A DNA stretch of 5,369 bases, taken from Deltaproteobacteria bacterium (GTDB lineage: Bacteria > Desulfobacterota > JADFXK01). Made by a program: the position numbers and the translations under genes. Positions 1-5,178 of the stretch are shown here, piece by piece (position 1 is the first letter of the stretch; each line of letters starts with the position of its first letter). The stretch is taken from NCBI GenBank assembly GCA_015233295.1, contig JADFYC010000225.1, forward strand, positions 1 through 5,369, given 5' to 3'. Below the pieces are notes generated by a model, which did no database searches, was not told the origin of the DNA, and saw nothing but the letters and a program-made list of their open reading frames with translations.

Positions 1-879
1 CGGTGGCCCAGTAAACTTGCCGGTGCTTTTCACAAAGTCGAACTTCTCCTGGTGTTCCTGAGGGCGCTTCTTCATCTCCCGTCGGAGCGGCTCCACAATG
101 GTCGGGGCGGAAAACTCCCGTCGGGGCGGCTCCACGATGGTCGGGGCGGAAAACTGCTCCACGATCTCCGGCCTGGCAATTTCCTCTACCCGGGATTTCT
201 CCCGTCGCTCCCGCTTGATCTTTCGCTCCCGTTCCTTGATCCGGTTGGTTTTAATCCGCTCCACCCGGGCGGCCAACGCCGTCGAGGTCGCCGCGGCCAA
301 TCCGATCAAAGAAATCCGGGTGCCGATGATGAATGACACGATCAAGACCAGGCCCAGAACCAGAAAAGTCCCCAGCCGGTTAATGTACCCGACCATGACC
401 CGGGAAATACCTTCCCCGACCACTCCGCCGGAGATCAGTTTCTGACCAAAAATGATGATGTCTTTCCCGAACAGGGCCATGATCCCAGCCGTGGACAAGA
501 CCATCAACATCAGGGCCACGCTGCTGGCCAGCGGCCTGGTCAGGCGCCGATTAAAAAAGAAGCGGATGGAGAGCAGCAGCAACACCACGGGTAGCCAGAA
601 GGCGCCCAGTCCTATCAACGAAAGTAAACCCCAGGACAAAGATGCCCCGACCGAGCCTAACAGGTTGTGGACCGTGGCCGCGGGAGACTGGGAGGAAAAC
701 AACGACGGGTCATTGGGATGGAAGGTGGCCAGGCTAACGGCCGTAAAGACAGTCAAGCCCAGGAGAAAAAGCCCCATCACCTCCGGAAATAGCTCCTTTT
801 GTGTTTCGTTCTGGCTCATGCTTCTATTCGTGCTTCCATTCTGGCTAAGGTTTGCACCAACCTCGTGGTCTCTGGTCAT
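1..879 (-). CDS. ftsK: DNA translocase FtsK, N-terminal membrane and linker part (cut by left edge)
   Basis: Reading the minus strand from ATG at 879 gives 293 open codons running off the left edge. After a polar start of about 32 residues come four hydrophobic segments at about 34-53, 85-108, 118-137 and 169-187, matching the FtsK_4TM domain; the loop after the first holds the family-like HNLLGSVGASLSW (71-83). From about residue 205 the chain becomes a very charged linker rich in R, K and E with a short tandem repeat, ending in GKFTGPP, which fits the approach to the motor domain. FtsK anchors at the division septum and pumps DNA to resolve chromosome dimers; the motor with Walker motifs and the gamma domain are not in the window. 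The ATG at 879 is preferred because an in-frame TGA lies just upstream, GGAAGG precedes it by 11 bases, and the promoter at 909-937 would start transcription about 22 bases ahead. ATG at 819 is a weaker alternative. Confidence 0.93.
   Translation of the reverse strand, partial: MTRDHEVGANLSQNGSTNRSMSQNETQKELFPEVMGLFLLGLTVFTAVSLATFHPNDPSLFSSQSPAATVHNLLGSVGASLSWGLLSLIGLGAFWLPVVLLLLSIRFFFNRRLTRPLASSVALMLMVLSTAGIMALFGKDIIIFGQKLISGGVVGEGISRVMVGYINRLGTFLVLGLVLIVSFIIGTRISLIGLAAATSTALAARVERIKTNRIKERERKIKRERREKSRVEEIARPEIVEQFSAPTIVEPPRREFSAPTIVEPLRREMKKRPQEHQEKFDFVKSTGKFTGPP
76..153 (-). repeat. 39-bp tandem repeat inside the FtsK linker
   Basis: Two adjacent 39-base units (76-114 and 115-153) differ at only two positions. 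They encode two 13-residue copies of FSAPTIVEPxRRE in the FtsK linker. The neighbouring residues IARPEIVEQ look like a decayed third copy on the N-terminal side. The period is a whole number of codons, so copy-number change would keep the frame and alter only linker length. Confidence 0.85.
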
Positions 880-901
880 TAGATCCCGCGCCTTCCTATC
901 A

Positions 902-937
902 GTCCATCATAGTAAGCGGTTAATTCCGAAATGTCAA
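902..937 (-). promoter_or_regulatory. Sigma70-type promoter of ftsK
   Basis: On the minus strand a perfect -35 hexamer TTGACA (937-932) is followed after exactly 17 bases by TACTAT (914-909), one base from the consensus -10. Transcription would begin near 902, leaving a leader of about 22 bases that contains only the GGAAGG ribosome binding site before the ftsK ATG at 879. Position, spacing and orientation all fit ftsK. Confidence 0.75.
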
Positions 938-964
938 TATAGGGGTAGTGGCCCTATCGGAATT
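922..964. promoter_or_regulatory. Inverted repeat overlapping the ftsK promoter, possible operator
   Basis: AATTCCGA (922-929) and TCGGAATT (957-964) form a perfect 8-base inverted repeat. One arm lies in the spacer between -10 and -35 of the ftsK promoter and the other lies upstream of the -35. A second inverted repeat, ATAGGG (939-944) with CCCTAT (952-957), lies just upstream of the -35 with a different centre. The arrangement would suit a dimeric regulator blocking or helping polymerase, but no known operator consensus was recognised. Confidence 0.35.
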
Positions 965-1108
965 GATTTGAGATTGGAGGATCATGGGCGACACAATTGC
1001 GCCTTCTTCAAGGGCGGACTAGGTTTTGTGGCCGCATATTTACGGGGAAGTACCTTTATTTTCCGTGTCCGCCTTTGGTTTGTGCCACAGGTTATAAAAA
1101 GGCGTAAC

Positions 1109-1199
1109 AGCAACCAATAGTTATCACTACGGAAATATTTCAATATGCTTATCTTTCCGGCCGCTTTTACCTGCTTGTAATTGGTTGCTCTTTGTGATA
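1109..1199. repeat. Interleaved inverted repeats in the ftsK-kinase gap
   Basis: AGCAACCAAT (1109-1118) is the exact reverse complement of ATTGGTTGCT (1180-1189), a 10-base pair of arms 61 bases apart. Just inside and just outside these lie TATCAC (1122-1127) and GTGATA (1194-1199), also complementary. The order is a, b, a', b', so the two pairings cross rather than nest. In RNA this would be a pseudoknot topology; in DNA it could be paired binding sites. The shorter pairing may be chance. Confidence 0.35.
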
Positions 1200-1313
1200 C
1201 ACGTTTATTCTGTTTAACACCTCAAATAATGAACTTGCCGTAATTAAAATGGATAAGCTCTGGAAAAGTGACTGGTTTCCCTACGAGGGAGACAGGTGAC
1301 CGGTTACAGATAC

Positions 1314-1360
1314 GGGTTGCGGGTTAACGACCTTGGAATTCAGTGAGTTAACCGAGACCC
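1314..1360 (+). promoter_or_regulatory. Stem-loop in the presumed leader of the kinase gene
   Basis: GGTTAAC (1322-1328) and GTTAACC (1347-1353) form a perfect 7-base stem around an 18-base loop. Outside a small internal loop, GGGT (1314-1317) can pair with ACCC (1357-1360). The structure ends 10 bases before the GGGAG ribosome binding site at 1371. It could be a leader hairpin affecting translation or a protein-binding dyad. The sequence alone does not decide. Confidence 0.35.
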
Positions 1361-1370
1361 ACTAGTTGAT

Positions 1371-1384
1371 GGGAGAATCCTTTG
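1371..1384 (+). promoter_or_regulatory. Ribosome binding site and TTG start of the kinase gene
   Basis: GGGAG (1371-1375) lies six bases before TTG at 1382. An in-frame TGA at 1367-1369 rules out any earlier start. The first ATG in frame, at 1412, has no comparable ribosome binding site. The TTG is therefore the best supported start and implies modest translation. Confidence 0.65.
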
Positions 1385-3112
1385 GCGGAACAAGAGAAAT
1401 CCTCACGAGTCATGGATAATGACCGTAGCCTAGAACATGTTTGCCTTCGTCTGGGTGAATCCCAGCCGGTCGATCTGGCCTCTTTTGTCGAGTTGAATCC
1501 CGGTCCCGTCCTGCAGTTCGACCGCACCTGTGAGATTAATTATCTCAACCCGGCCGCCCAGAGGGTCATTAATCCTTCCGGAGTCAATGGGATAGATTTA
1601 AGAGAATTTTGTCTTGAGATATTTGGCCCCGGCGCCGGAAAGGCTTACCGGGTTGGAGGAATAATTCGGGAAGAAATAGCCATCGGTGACCGGTTCTATG
1701 TCTTTAGTTTTTGCTACCGGGAGGACATGGGCCTGATCTACTGCTACGGGGACGACATCACGGAGCGCAAGGCCGTCGAGCATCGGCTGGAGATTATTCA
1801 CAGCCTGAACAACATCTTTGCCATTGAATCAGATACCTTAAAATTGTACCAGTCCGTACTTGATATCATTTTGCGGGCCGTGCGGAGTACGTTAGGATAC
1901 ATCGGATACATCGATGAAGACGGCTCTCTGGTGGCCCCGACCAAGACCAACGAAGCTTGGGACAGGTGCCGCATGGAGGACCAGTCCGTTGTCTTCCCCC
2001 GAGAAACCTGGAAGGGAGTGTTCGGCCAATCGCTTTTAGATAAAAAGACAACTTCTTCCAACCAACCGCTAAAGGTTCCGGAAGGGCACCAACCCCTGAG
2101 GAGAATCATTTGCGCCCCGATCATTTATGACAATCAACTCATCGGCCAGGTGGCCGTGGCCAACAAGGACACCGACTATACCCAGGCTGATATTCAACTG
2201 CTCGAAGATATCGTTTTGACTATGGCCTCACCTTTCAAGAACCGGCTCCAACAGGAGCGCCACCAAAAATCATTGACCGAACTCACCTGCCGACTCACCG
2301 CCAAGAACCACGAACTGATTCAAATGACCAGGGAACTCTTGCGGCAAAAACAGCAGGTGGAAGCGGCGAATAAGGCCAAAAGCGCTTTCCTGGCCGGCAT
2401 GAGCCACGAACTCCGGACACCGCTCAATGCCATTATCGGCTTTTCCGAGGTGCTGCTGGACAAATACTTTGGCGAATTGACCCCAAAACAGGAAGAGTTT
2501 ATCGGCGATGTCCTGGCCAGCGGTAATCACTTGCTGTCCTTGATTAACGACATCCTCGATCTGTCTAAGGTCGAAGCCGGCAAAATGGACTTGGAGATCA
2601 CCGATTTCTCCCTCCGGGAACTTTTGGAACACAGTCTGGTTTTGGTTAAGGAAAAAGCCTTCAAGCATGGCATCAGCTTGCGTCTTGACTTAGACGATCA
2701 AATTTCAGAGTTAATTCGCGCCGATGAACGCAAGATAAAACAGGTGCTGTATAATCTTTTGTCCAACGCCGTCAAATTTACGCCGGACGGAGGCTGCGTT
2801 ATTTTAGGGGCCAGGTTGCGTAATAATAATTCTTCTATCTTACCAGAAAAAGAGGGTGATCAATTTCAGCCGAAAATCGAAATCAGCGTTACCGATACCG
2901 GCATCGGCCTGGATCAGGTGGATTTGGGAAGAATTTTTGATGAGTTTTATCAGATTCAGCATGGACTGGTCAGCAAAACGCCGGGGACCGGGTTGGGCCT
3001 CCCCCTGTCAAGAGGATTTGTGGAACTACAAGGGGGCAAGATTTGGGCTGAAAGCGCTGGATTGGGCCAGGGGGCCAAATTCAGTTTCACCCTCCCGTTA
3101 AATATCCCTTGA
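1382..3112 (+). CDS. Soluble PAS-GAF sensor histidine kinase
   Basis: A 576-residue kinase that would autophosphorylate on histidine and pass phosphate to response regulators. A PAS domain spans about 30-130 and closes with the typical DDITERK (124-130). A GAF-like domain spans about 140-288, including the strand-rich RIICAPIIYDNQLIGQVAVA region (241-260). A helical, probably coiled-coil linker (about 288-335) leads to the HisKA domain with SHELRTP, phosphoacceptor His342. The ATPase domain has the N box NLLSNAVKF (Asn462), G1 box DTGIG (505-509), an FDEF box and G2 box GTGLGL (535-540), so all catalytic motifs are intact. There is no signal peptide, membrane helix or receiver domain, so it should be cytosolic and need a separate regulator. 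The HD-GYP regulator 346 bases downstream and the receiver after it are the obvious candidates. Its input ligand cannot be told from sequence: no cofactor-binding residue was recognised in PAS or GAF. Confidence 0.93.
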   Translation: MAEQEKSSRVMDNDRSLEHVCLRLGESQPVDLASFVELNPGPVLQFDRTCEINYLNPAAQRVINPSGVNGIDLREFCLEIFGPGAGKAYRVGGIIREEIAIGDRFYVFSFCYREDMGLIYCYGDDITERKAVEHRLEIIHSLNNIFAIESDTLKLYQSVLDIILRAVRSTLGYIGYIDEDGSLVAPTKTNEAWDRCRMEDQSVVFPRETWKGVFGQSLLDKKTTSSNQPLKVPEGHQPLRRIICAPIIYDNQLIGQVAVANKDTDYTQADIQLLEDIVLTMASPFKNRLQQERHQKSLTELTCRLTAKNHELIQMTRELLRQKQQVEAANKAKSAFLAGMSHELRTPLNAIIGFSEVLLDKYFGELTPKQEEFIGDVLASGNHLLSLINDILDLSKVEAGKMDLEITDFSLRELLEHSLVLVKEKAFKHGISLRLDLDDQISELIRADERKIKQVLYNLLSNAVKFTPDGGCVILGARLRNNNSSILPEKEGDQFQPKIEISVTDTGIGLDQVDLGRIFDEFYQIQHGLVSKTPGTGLGLPLSRGFVELQGGKIWAESAGLGQGAKFSFTLPLNIP

Positions 3113-3301
3113 CGGGTTGCGGATTGCCAGGTACGGCTCGATGCCTTGATTTTAGGAGCCGGGCGGTCCCCCAAAGTTTCCTAAAACGATTAATCCCCAA
3201 TAAGCTGCAGTCCCAATGCCCTTGAATTAAGCAACCACGTTAGGATTCCTCGCCTCGCTCAAAATGGTAAAGAAGGAGACCATGTGGAATAGAGATTATG
3301 C
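3113..3301. other. Gap between kinase and HD-GYP genes, upstream part
   Basis: No firm gene is seen. A small frame beginning ATG at 3264 or 3282 and ending at 3329 (15-21 codons) has AAGGAG (3273-3278) three bases before the second ATG, but it runs into the -10 box of the next promoter and its reality is doubtful. No canonical intrinsic terminator follows the kinase stop: no GC stem with a T run is present. Confidence 0.55.
3150..3186 (+). repeat. Inverted repeat downstream of the kinase gene
   Basis: TTTTAGGA (3150-3157) and TCCTAAAA (3179-3186) are perfect 8-base inverted arms around a 21-base, GC-rich loop, 38 bases after the kinase stop. It could stabilise the 3' end of the kinase message or act as a weak terminator. 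It lacks a GC-rich stem followed by T residues, so a terminator call is not justified. Confidence 0.3.
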
Positions 3302-3330
3302 TTGCCTTGATAAACCCGACATTATATAAT
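3302..3330 (+). promoter_or_regulatory. Sigma70-type promoter of the HD-GYP regulator gene
   Basis: TTGCCT (3302-3307) and a perfect TATAAT (3325-3330) are separated by 17 bases. The start of transcription would be near 3337, giving a leader of about 122 bases before the ATG at 3459. A second TATAAT at 3344-3349 lacks a good -35. This suggests that the regulator can be made independently of the kinase, although read-through from the kinase is also possible. Confidence 0.65.
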
Positions 3331-3374
3331 AGAAATCTAAGCTTATAATTGCAGTTTTAGACTATCAAATATAT

Positions 3375-3439
3375 CATTGTTCGCTGCCAATAAATAGATA
3401 TAACTCATGCGAACAATGTCGACCCGAAAGAATATCTAT
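3375..3439 (+). promoter_or_regulatory. Possible pseudoknot in the 5' leader of the HD-GYP gene
   Basis: Two perfect inverted repeats interleave. CATTGTTCGC (3375-3384) pairs with GCGAACAATG (3409-3418), and ATAGATAT (3394-3401), lying in the loop of the first, pairs with ATATCTAT (3432-3439). The connecting loops are 9, 7 and 13 bases, lengths that allow an H-type pseudoknot. The last arm ends six bases before the GGAAG ribosome binding site, so folding could affect translation. It does not resemble the cyclic di-GMP riboswitch classes known to me. The first repeat could equally be a DNA operator, as its arms are 34 bases apart. Confidence 0.45.
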
Positions 3440-3443
3440 CAAA

Positions 3444-3466
3444 ATGGAAGCTTGATCAATGGAAGC
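3444..3466 (+). repeat. Direct repeat spanning the ribosome binding site and start of the HD-GYP gene
   Basis: ATGGAAGC occurs at 3444-3451 and again at 3459-3466, 15 bases apart and in the same frame. The first copy reads Met-Glu-Ala-stop (TGA 3453-3455); the second is the true gene start, Met-Glu-Ala-Gln. The GGAAG inside the first copy (3446-3450) is also the ribosome binding site, eight bases before the ATG at 3459. The in-frame TGA excludes the upstream ATG as the start of the full protein. Confidence 0.6.
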
Positions 3467-4601
3467 CCAAAAAAAAGTCCTGGTAGTAGACGATGAAGAC
3501 CGCAATTTGCGTTTGATGGAGGCCATGCTTATTCCTCTAGGGTATGAGGTCGGTCTGGCCGCAGATGGCGAAGCAGCTCTAACCAGGGTCAAAGACAGCC
3601 CCCCTGATGTTATCCTGCTCGACATCATGATGCCGAAAATGGACGGGTTTGAGGTGGCGCGGCGAATTAAGAGTGATGAAGAGACCAGGTTTATCCCCAT
3701 CGTCATGGTTACCGCCCTGAAAGACGTCGAAGATCGGGTCAAGGCCCTGGAGGCCGGAGCGGACGATTTCTTGACCAAACCGGTGGATAAGGTTGAACTC
3801 CGGGCCAGGGTTCGCTCATTGCTGAAGGTCAAAGCCTACAATGACCACATGAGGAGTTACCAGCAGCACCTGGAACAAGAGGTCGCCCGCAGAACGGAAC
3901 AACTGGAGCGGGCCATTAAACGTATTAATACGGCTTCTTTGGAGACCATCTTTATCTTGTCCCGCGCCGCCGAGCACAAAGATGAAGACACGGGCTCACA
4001 TATCAAGCGGATGGCCAATTACTCAGCCGCGGTGGCTCGAAAAATGGGGCTGCCCGACCGCACCGTGGAGGCGATTCTGTATGCCGCGCCCATGCATGAC
4101 GTGGGCAAAATCGGAATCCCTGACAATATCCTGCTGAAACCGGCCAGGCTGACCTATGAAGAATGTGAGATCATGAAAACCCATACAACCATTGGCGCCC
4201 ATATCTTGACCACGTCCCTGCAAGGTTTTCTGCAATTTGGTAAGGTGATTGCTATGACGCACCACGAGAAATGGGACGGCGGTGGTTATCCACTGGGGTT
4301 AAAAGGCAAAAAGATCCCGCTGGCCGGGCGCATCGTGGCCATTGCCGACGTGTTTGACGCCCTAACCTCCAAGCGTCCCTATAAAGAAGCCTTTCCCTTA
4401 GAAAAATCTTATGGCATTATCCGCGAAAGCCGGGGGACGCATTTTGATCCGGACGTCGTTGATGCCTTTTTTGCTATTGAAGAAGAAATCTTAACCATAA
4501 AAAATCGGTACAAAGACGAAGAAGAAAGCATTTTCCTGCAAACCGTTCGCCGTTCCTCCAGTGCCGGGGCCCGCCCGGTGACAGCCGAAATCGGCTCCTA
4601 A
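3459..4601 (+). CDS. Response regulator with receiver and HD-GYP cyclic di-GMP phosphodiesterase domains
   Basis: A 380-residue cytosolic protein of RpfG-like layout. The receiver (about 5-123) has the acidic pair Asp11-Asp12, phosphoacceptor Asp55 in LLDIMMP, Thr85 and Lys107. A probable coiled coil (about 128-158) joins it to an HD-GYP domain (about 158-350) carrying DTGSH (177-181), HDVGKIGIPD (His213-Asp214), His242, His268-His269 and WDGGGYP (272-278), followed by ADVFDALTSKRPYK. All metal-ligand motifs known for the family are present, so hydrolysis of cyclic di-GMP is likely. Asp177, four residues before His181, sits where some family members have an acidic ligand linked with a three-metal centre; that reading is tentative. 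The tail after about 350 is polar and unassigned. It lies downstream of the kinase, which probably phosphorylates it, and has its own likely promoter and structured leader. It has no DNA-binding domain. Confidence 0.94.
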   Translation: MEAQKKVLVVDDEDRNLRLMEAMLIPLGYEVGLAADGEAALTRVKDSPPDVILLDIMMPKMDGFEVARRIKSDEETRFIPIVMVTALKDVEDRVKALEAGADDFLTKPVDKVELRARVRSLLKVKAYNDHMRSYQQHLEQEVARRTEQLERAIKRINTASLETIFILSRAAEHKDEDTGSHIKRMANYSAAVARKMGLPDRTVEAILYAAPMHDVGKIGIPDNILLKPARLTYEECEIMKTHTTIGAHILTTSLQGFLQFGKVIAMTHHEKWDGGGYPLGLKGKKIPLAGRIVAIADVFDALTSKRPYKEAFPLEKSYGIIRESRGTHFDPDVVDAFFAIEEEILTIKNRYKDEEESIFLQTVRRSSSAGARPVTAEIGS

Positions 4602-4753
4602 CAGATGCAGGAGGTGCCCCCCGGCGAGGCGCCAAAGCCAAAATGCCGTCGGTTACGCGCAGAGTGGTTCGCTCTAGACCCCTCCCCCAGAGCGGATCGT
4701 CTCTTTCGGTTGTCTGGTGATTAATCTGAACTGATTTTCGGATGAGGATGAGG
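4602..4753. other. Gap between HD-GYP and receiver genes with two small hairpins
   Basis: No gene is supported; the 25-codon frame starting at ATG 4643 lacks a ribosome binding site. Two stem-loops are possible in RNA: GGTGCC (4613-4618) with GGCGCC (4628-4633), containing one G-U pair, and CGCTCT (4670-4675) with AGAGCG (4689-4694) around a pyrimidine-rich 13-base loop. Neither is followed by a run of T, so they look more like processing or stabilising hairpins than terminators, and co-transcription with the receiver gene remains possible. No clear promoter for the receiver was found. Confidence 0.4.
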
Positions 4754-5134
4754 ATGACGGAGACAAAGACCGTTTTGGTAGTCGAAGACAATGAAATCAA
4801 TATGAAACTGGTCAAAACCTTGTTGACCATAAAAAAATACATTGTTTTAGAAGCTGGAGACGGGGAAAAGGGGATTGAACTGGCCCGGATTCACAAACCG
4901 GACTTGATTTTGATGGATATTCAGCTTCCGGGTATGGACGGGTTAACCGCCACCAAAGCGATCAAGAGTGAAGCTGAGTTGAGCTGCATACCCATTGTCG
5001 CTCTGACTTCCCACGCCATGCGGGGGGACGAGGAAAGGGCCCTGGCCGCGGGTTGTTCCGGATACATCACCAAACCCATTGATACGCGCAACTTCATGTC
5101 AAAGATACATGCCTTTTTGAGCCCTTCTGAGTAG
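4754..5134 (+). CDS. Single-domain response regulator, DivK/CheY-like receiver
   Basis: A 126-residue protein that is a receiver domain and nothing else. Key residues are Glu11-Asp12 in VVEDNEINMK, phosphoacceptor Asp55 in LMDIQLPGMDG, Thr85 and Lys107 in TKPID. The EDNEINMKL start and the RGDEERALAAGC segment after the conserved Thr resemble DivK-type receivers more than flagellar CheY, but no ortholog is claimed. Such proteins work by protein contact, as allosteric modulators of kinases, shuttles in a phosphorelay or phosphate sinks. It lies 152 bases after the HD-GYP gene, so it may compete for or relay phosphate from the upstream kinase. Three in-frame ATG codons occur at 4742, 4748 and 4754 in a GATGAG repeat. 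The third is chosen because GAGG (4744-4747) lies six bases before it and the protein then begins MTETKTVLVVED, as is usual. Starting at 4742 would add MRMR. Confidence 0.92.
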   Translation: MTETKTVLVVEDNEINMKLVKTLLTIKKYIVLEAGDGEKGIELARIHKPDLILMDIQLPGMDGLTATKAIKSEAELSCIPIVALTSHAMRGDEERALAAGCSGYITKPIDTRNFMSKIHAFLSPSE

Positions 5135-5155
5135 GCGGCGGAGCGAGCCGACCTC

Positions 5156-5175
5156 CGGTCCGAACCGTCTCTTTT
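5156..5175 (+). terminator. Weak candidate terminator after the receiver gene
   Basis: CGGT (5156-5159) and ACCG (5164-5167) can form a short stem with a four-base loop, followed at once by TCTCTTTT (5168-5175). It lies 21 bases after the receiver stop, in the 44-base gap before a convergent reading frame. A terminator is expected here, and the order stem then T-rich tract fits, but the stem is only four pairs. GGC/GCC pairings just upstream (5135-5150) may add to the structure. Confidence 0.25.
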
Positions 5176-5178
5176 GCA

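Larger units (their letters stand above)
965..1370. other. Gene-free region upstream of the kinase gene
   Basis: No convincing gene is seen on either strand. The long plus-strand frame reaching 1120 is mostly the antisense of ftsK and is not supported. A 12-codon frame at 984-1022 (MGDTIAPSSRAD) follows GGAGG by only three bases and is too short to call. No strong sigma70 or sigma54 promoter was found for the kinase; TTGGTT (1181-1186) and TTTATT (1204-1209), spaced 17 bases, form a weak candidate. The region does hold several inverted repeats, listed separately, and a 10-base palindrome GAAATATTTC at 1132-1141. Confidence 0.6.

Noticed and set aside
984..1022. Twelve-codon frame after GGAGG in the ftsK-kinase gap
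   Set aside because: Spacing of three bases is too short, the peptide has no features, and so short a frame is expected by chance.
1064..1088. Possible sigma54 promoter on the minus strand beginning TGGCAC
   Set aside because: The -24-like TGGCAC (1087-1082) is not followed by a GC-containing -12 element of the TTGC type at the right distance.
52..1120. Three overlapping plus-strand reading frames (52-336, 98-445 and 452-1120)
   Set aside because: They are antisense to the clearly protein-like ftsK frame, their translations are of low complexity or rich in R and S without domain signs, and the last runs into non-coding DNA.
1295..1695. GGTGACCGGTT occurring at 1295-1305 and 1685-1695
   Set aside because: An 11-base match with one copy inside the kinase PAS coding region, no shared flanks and no regular spacing; probably chance.
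2270..2668. 132-codon minus-strand frame inside the kinase gene
   Set aside because: It lies opposite the HisKA region, whose plus-strand motifs are intact; it has no motif of its own and is a shadow frame.
3374..3832. 152-codon minus-strand frame opposite the receiver domain of the HD-GYP protein
   Set aside because: Its S/R-rich translation is typical of an antisense shadow, and the plus strand encodes an intact receiver.
4583..4596. Hairpin AGCCGAAATCGGCT at the end of the HD-GYP coding region, considered as a terminator
   Set aside because: It lies before the stop codon and is not followed by a T-rich tract.
4474..4842. 122-codon minus-strand frame covering the gap before the receiver gene
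   Set aside because: It overlaps the coding ends of two convincing genes and shows no recognisable protein features.
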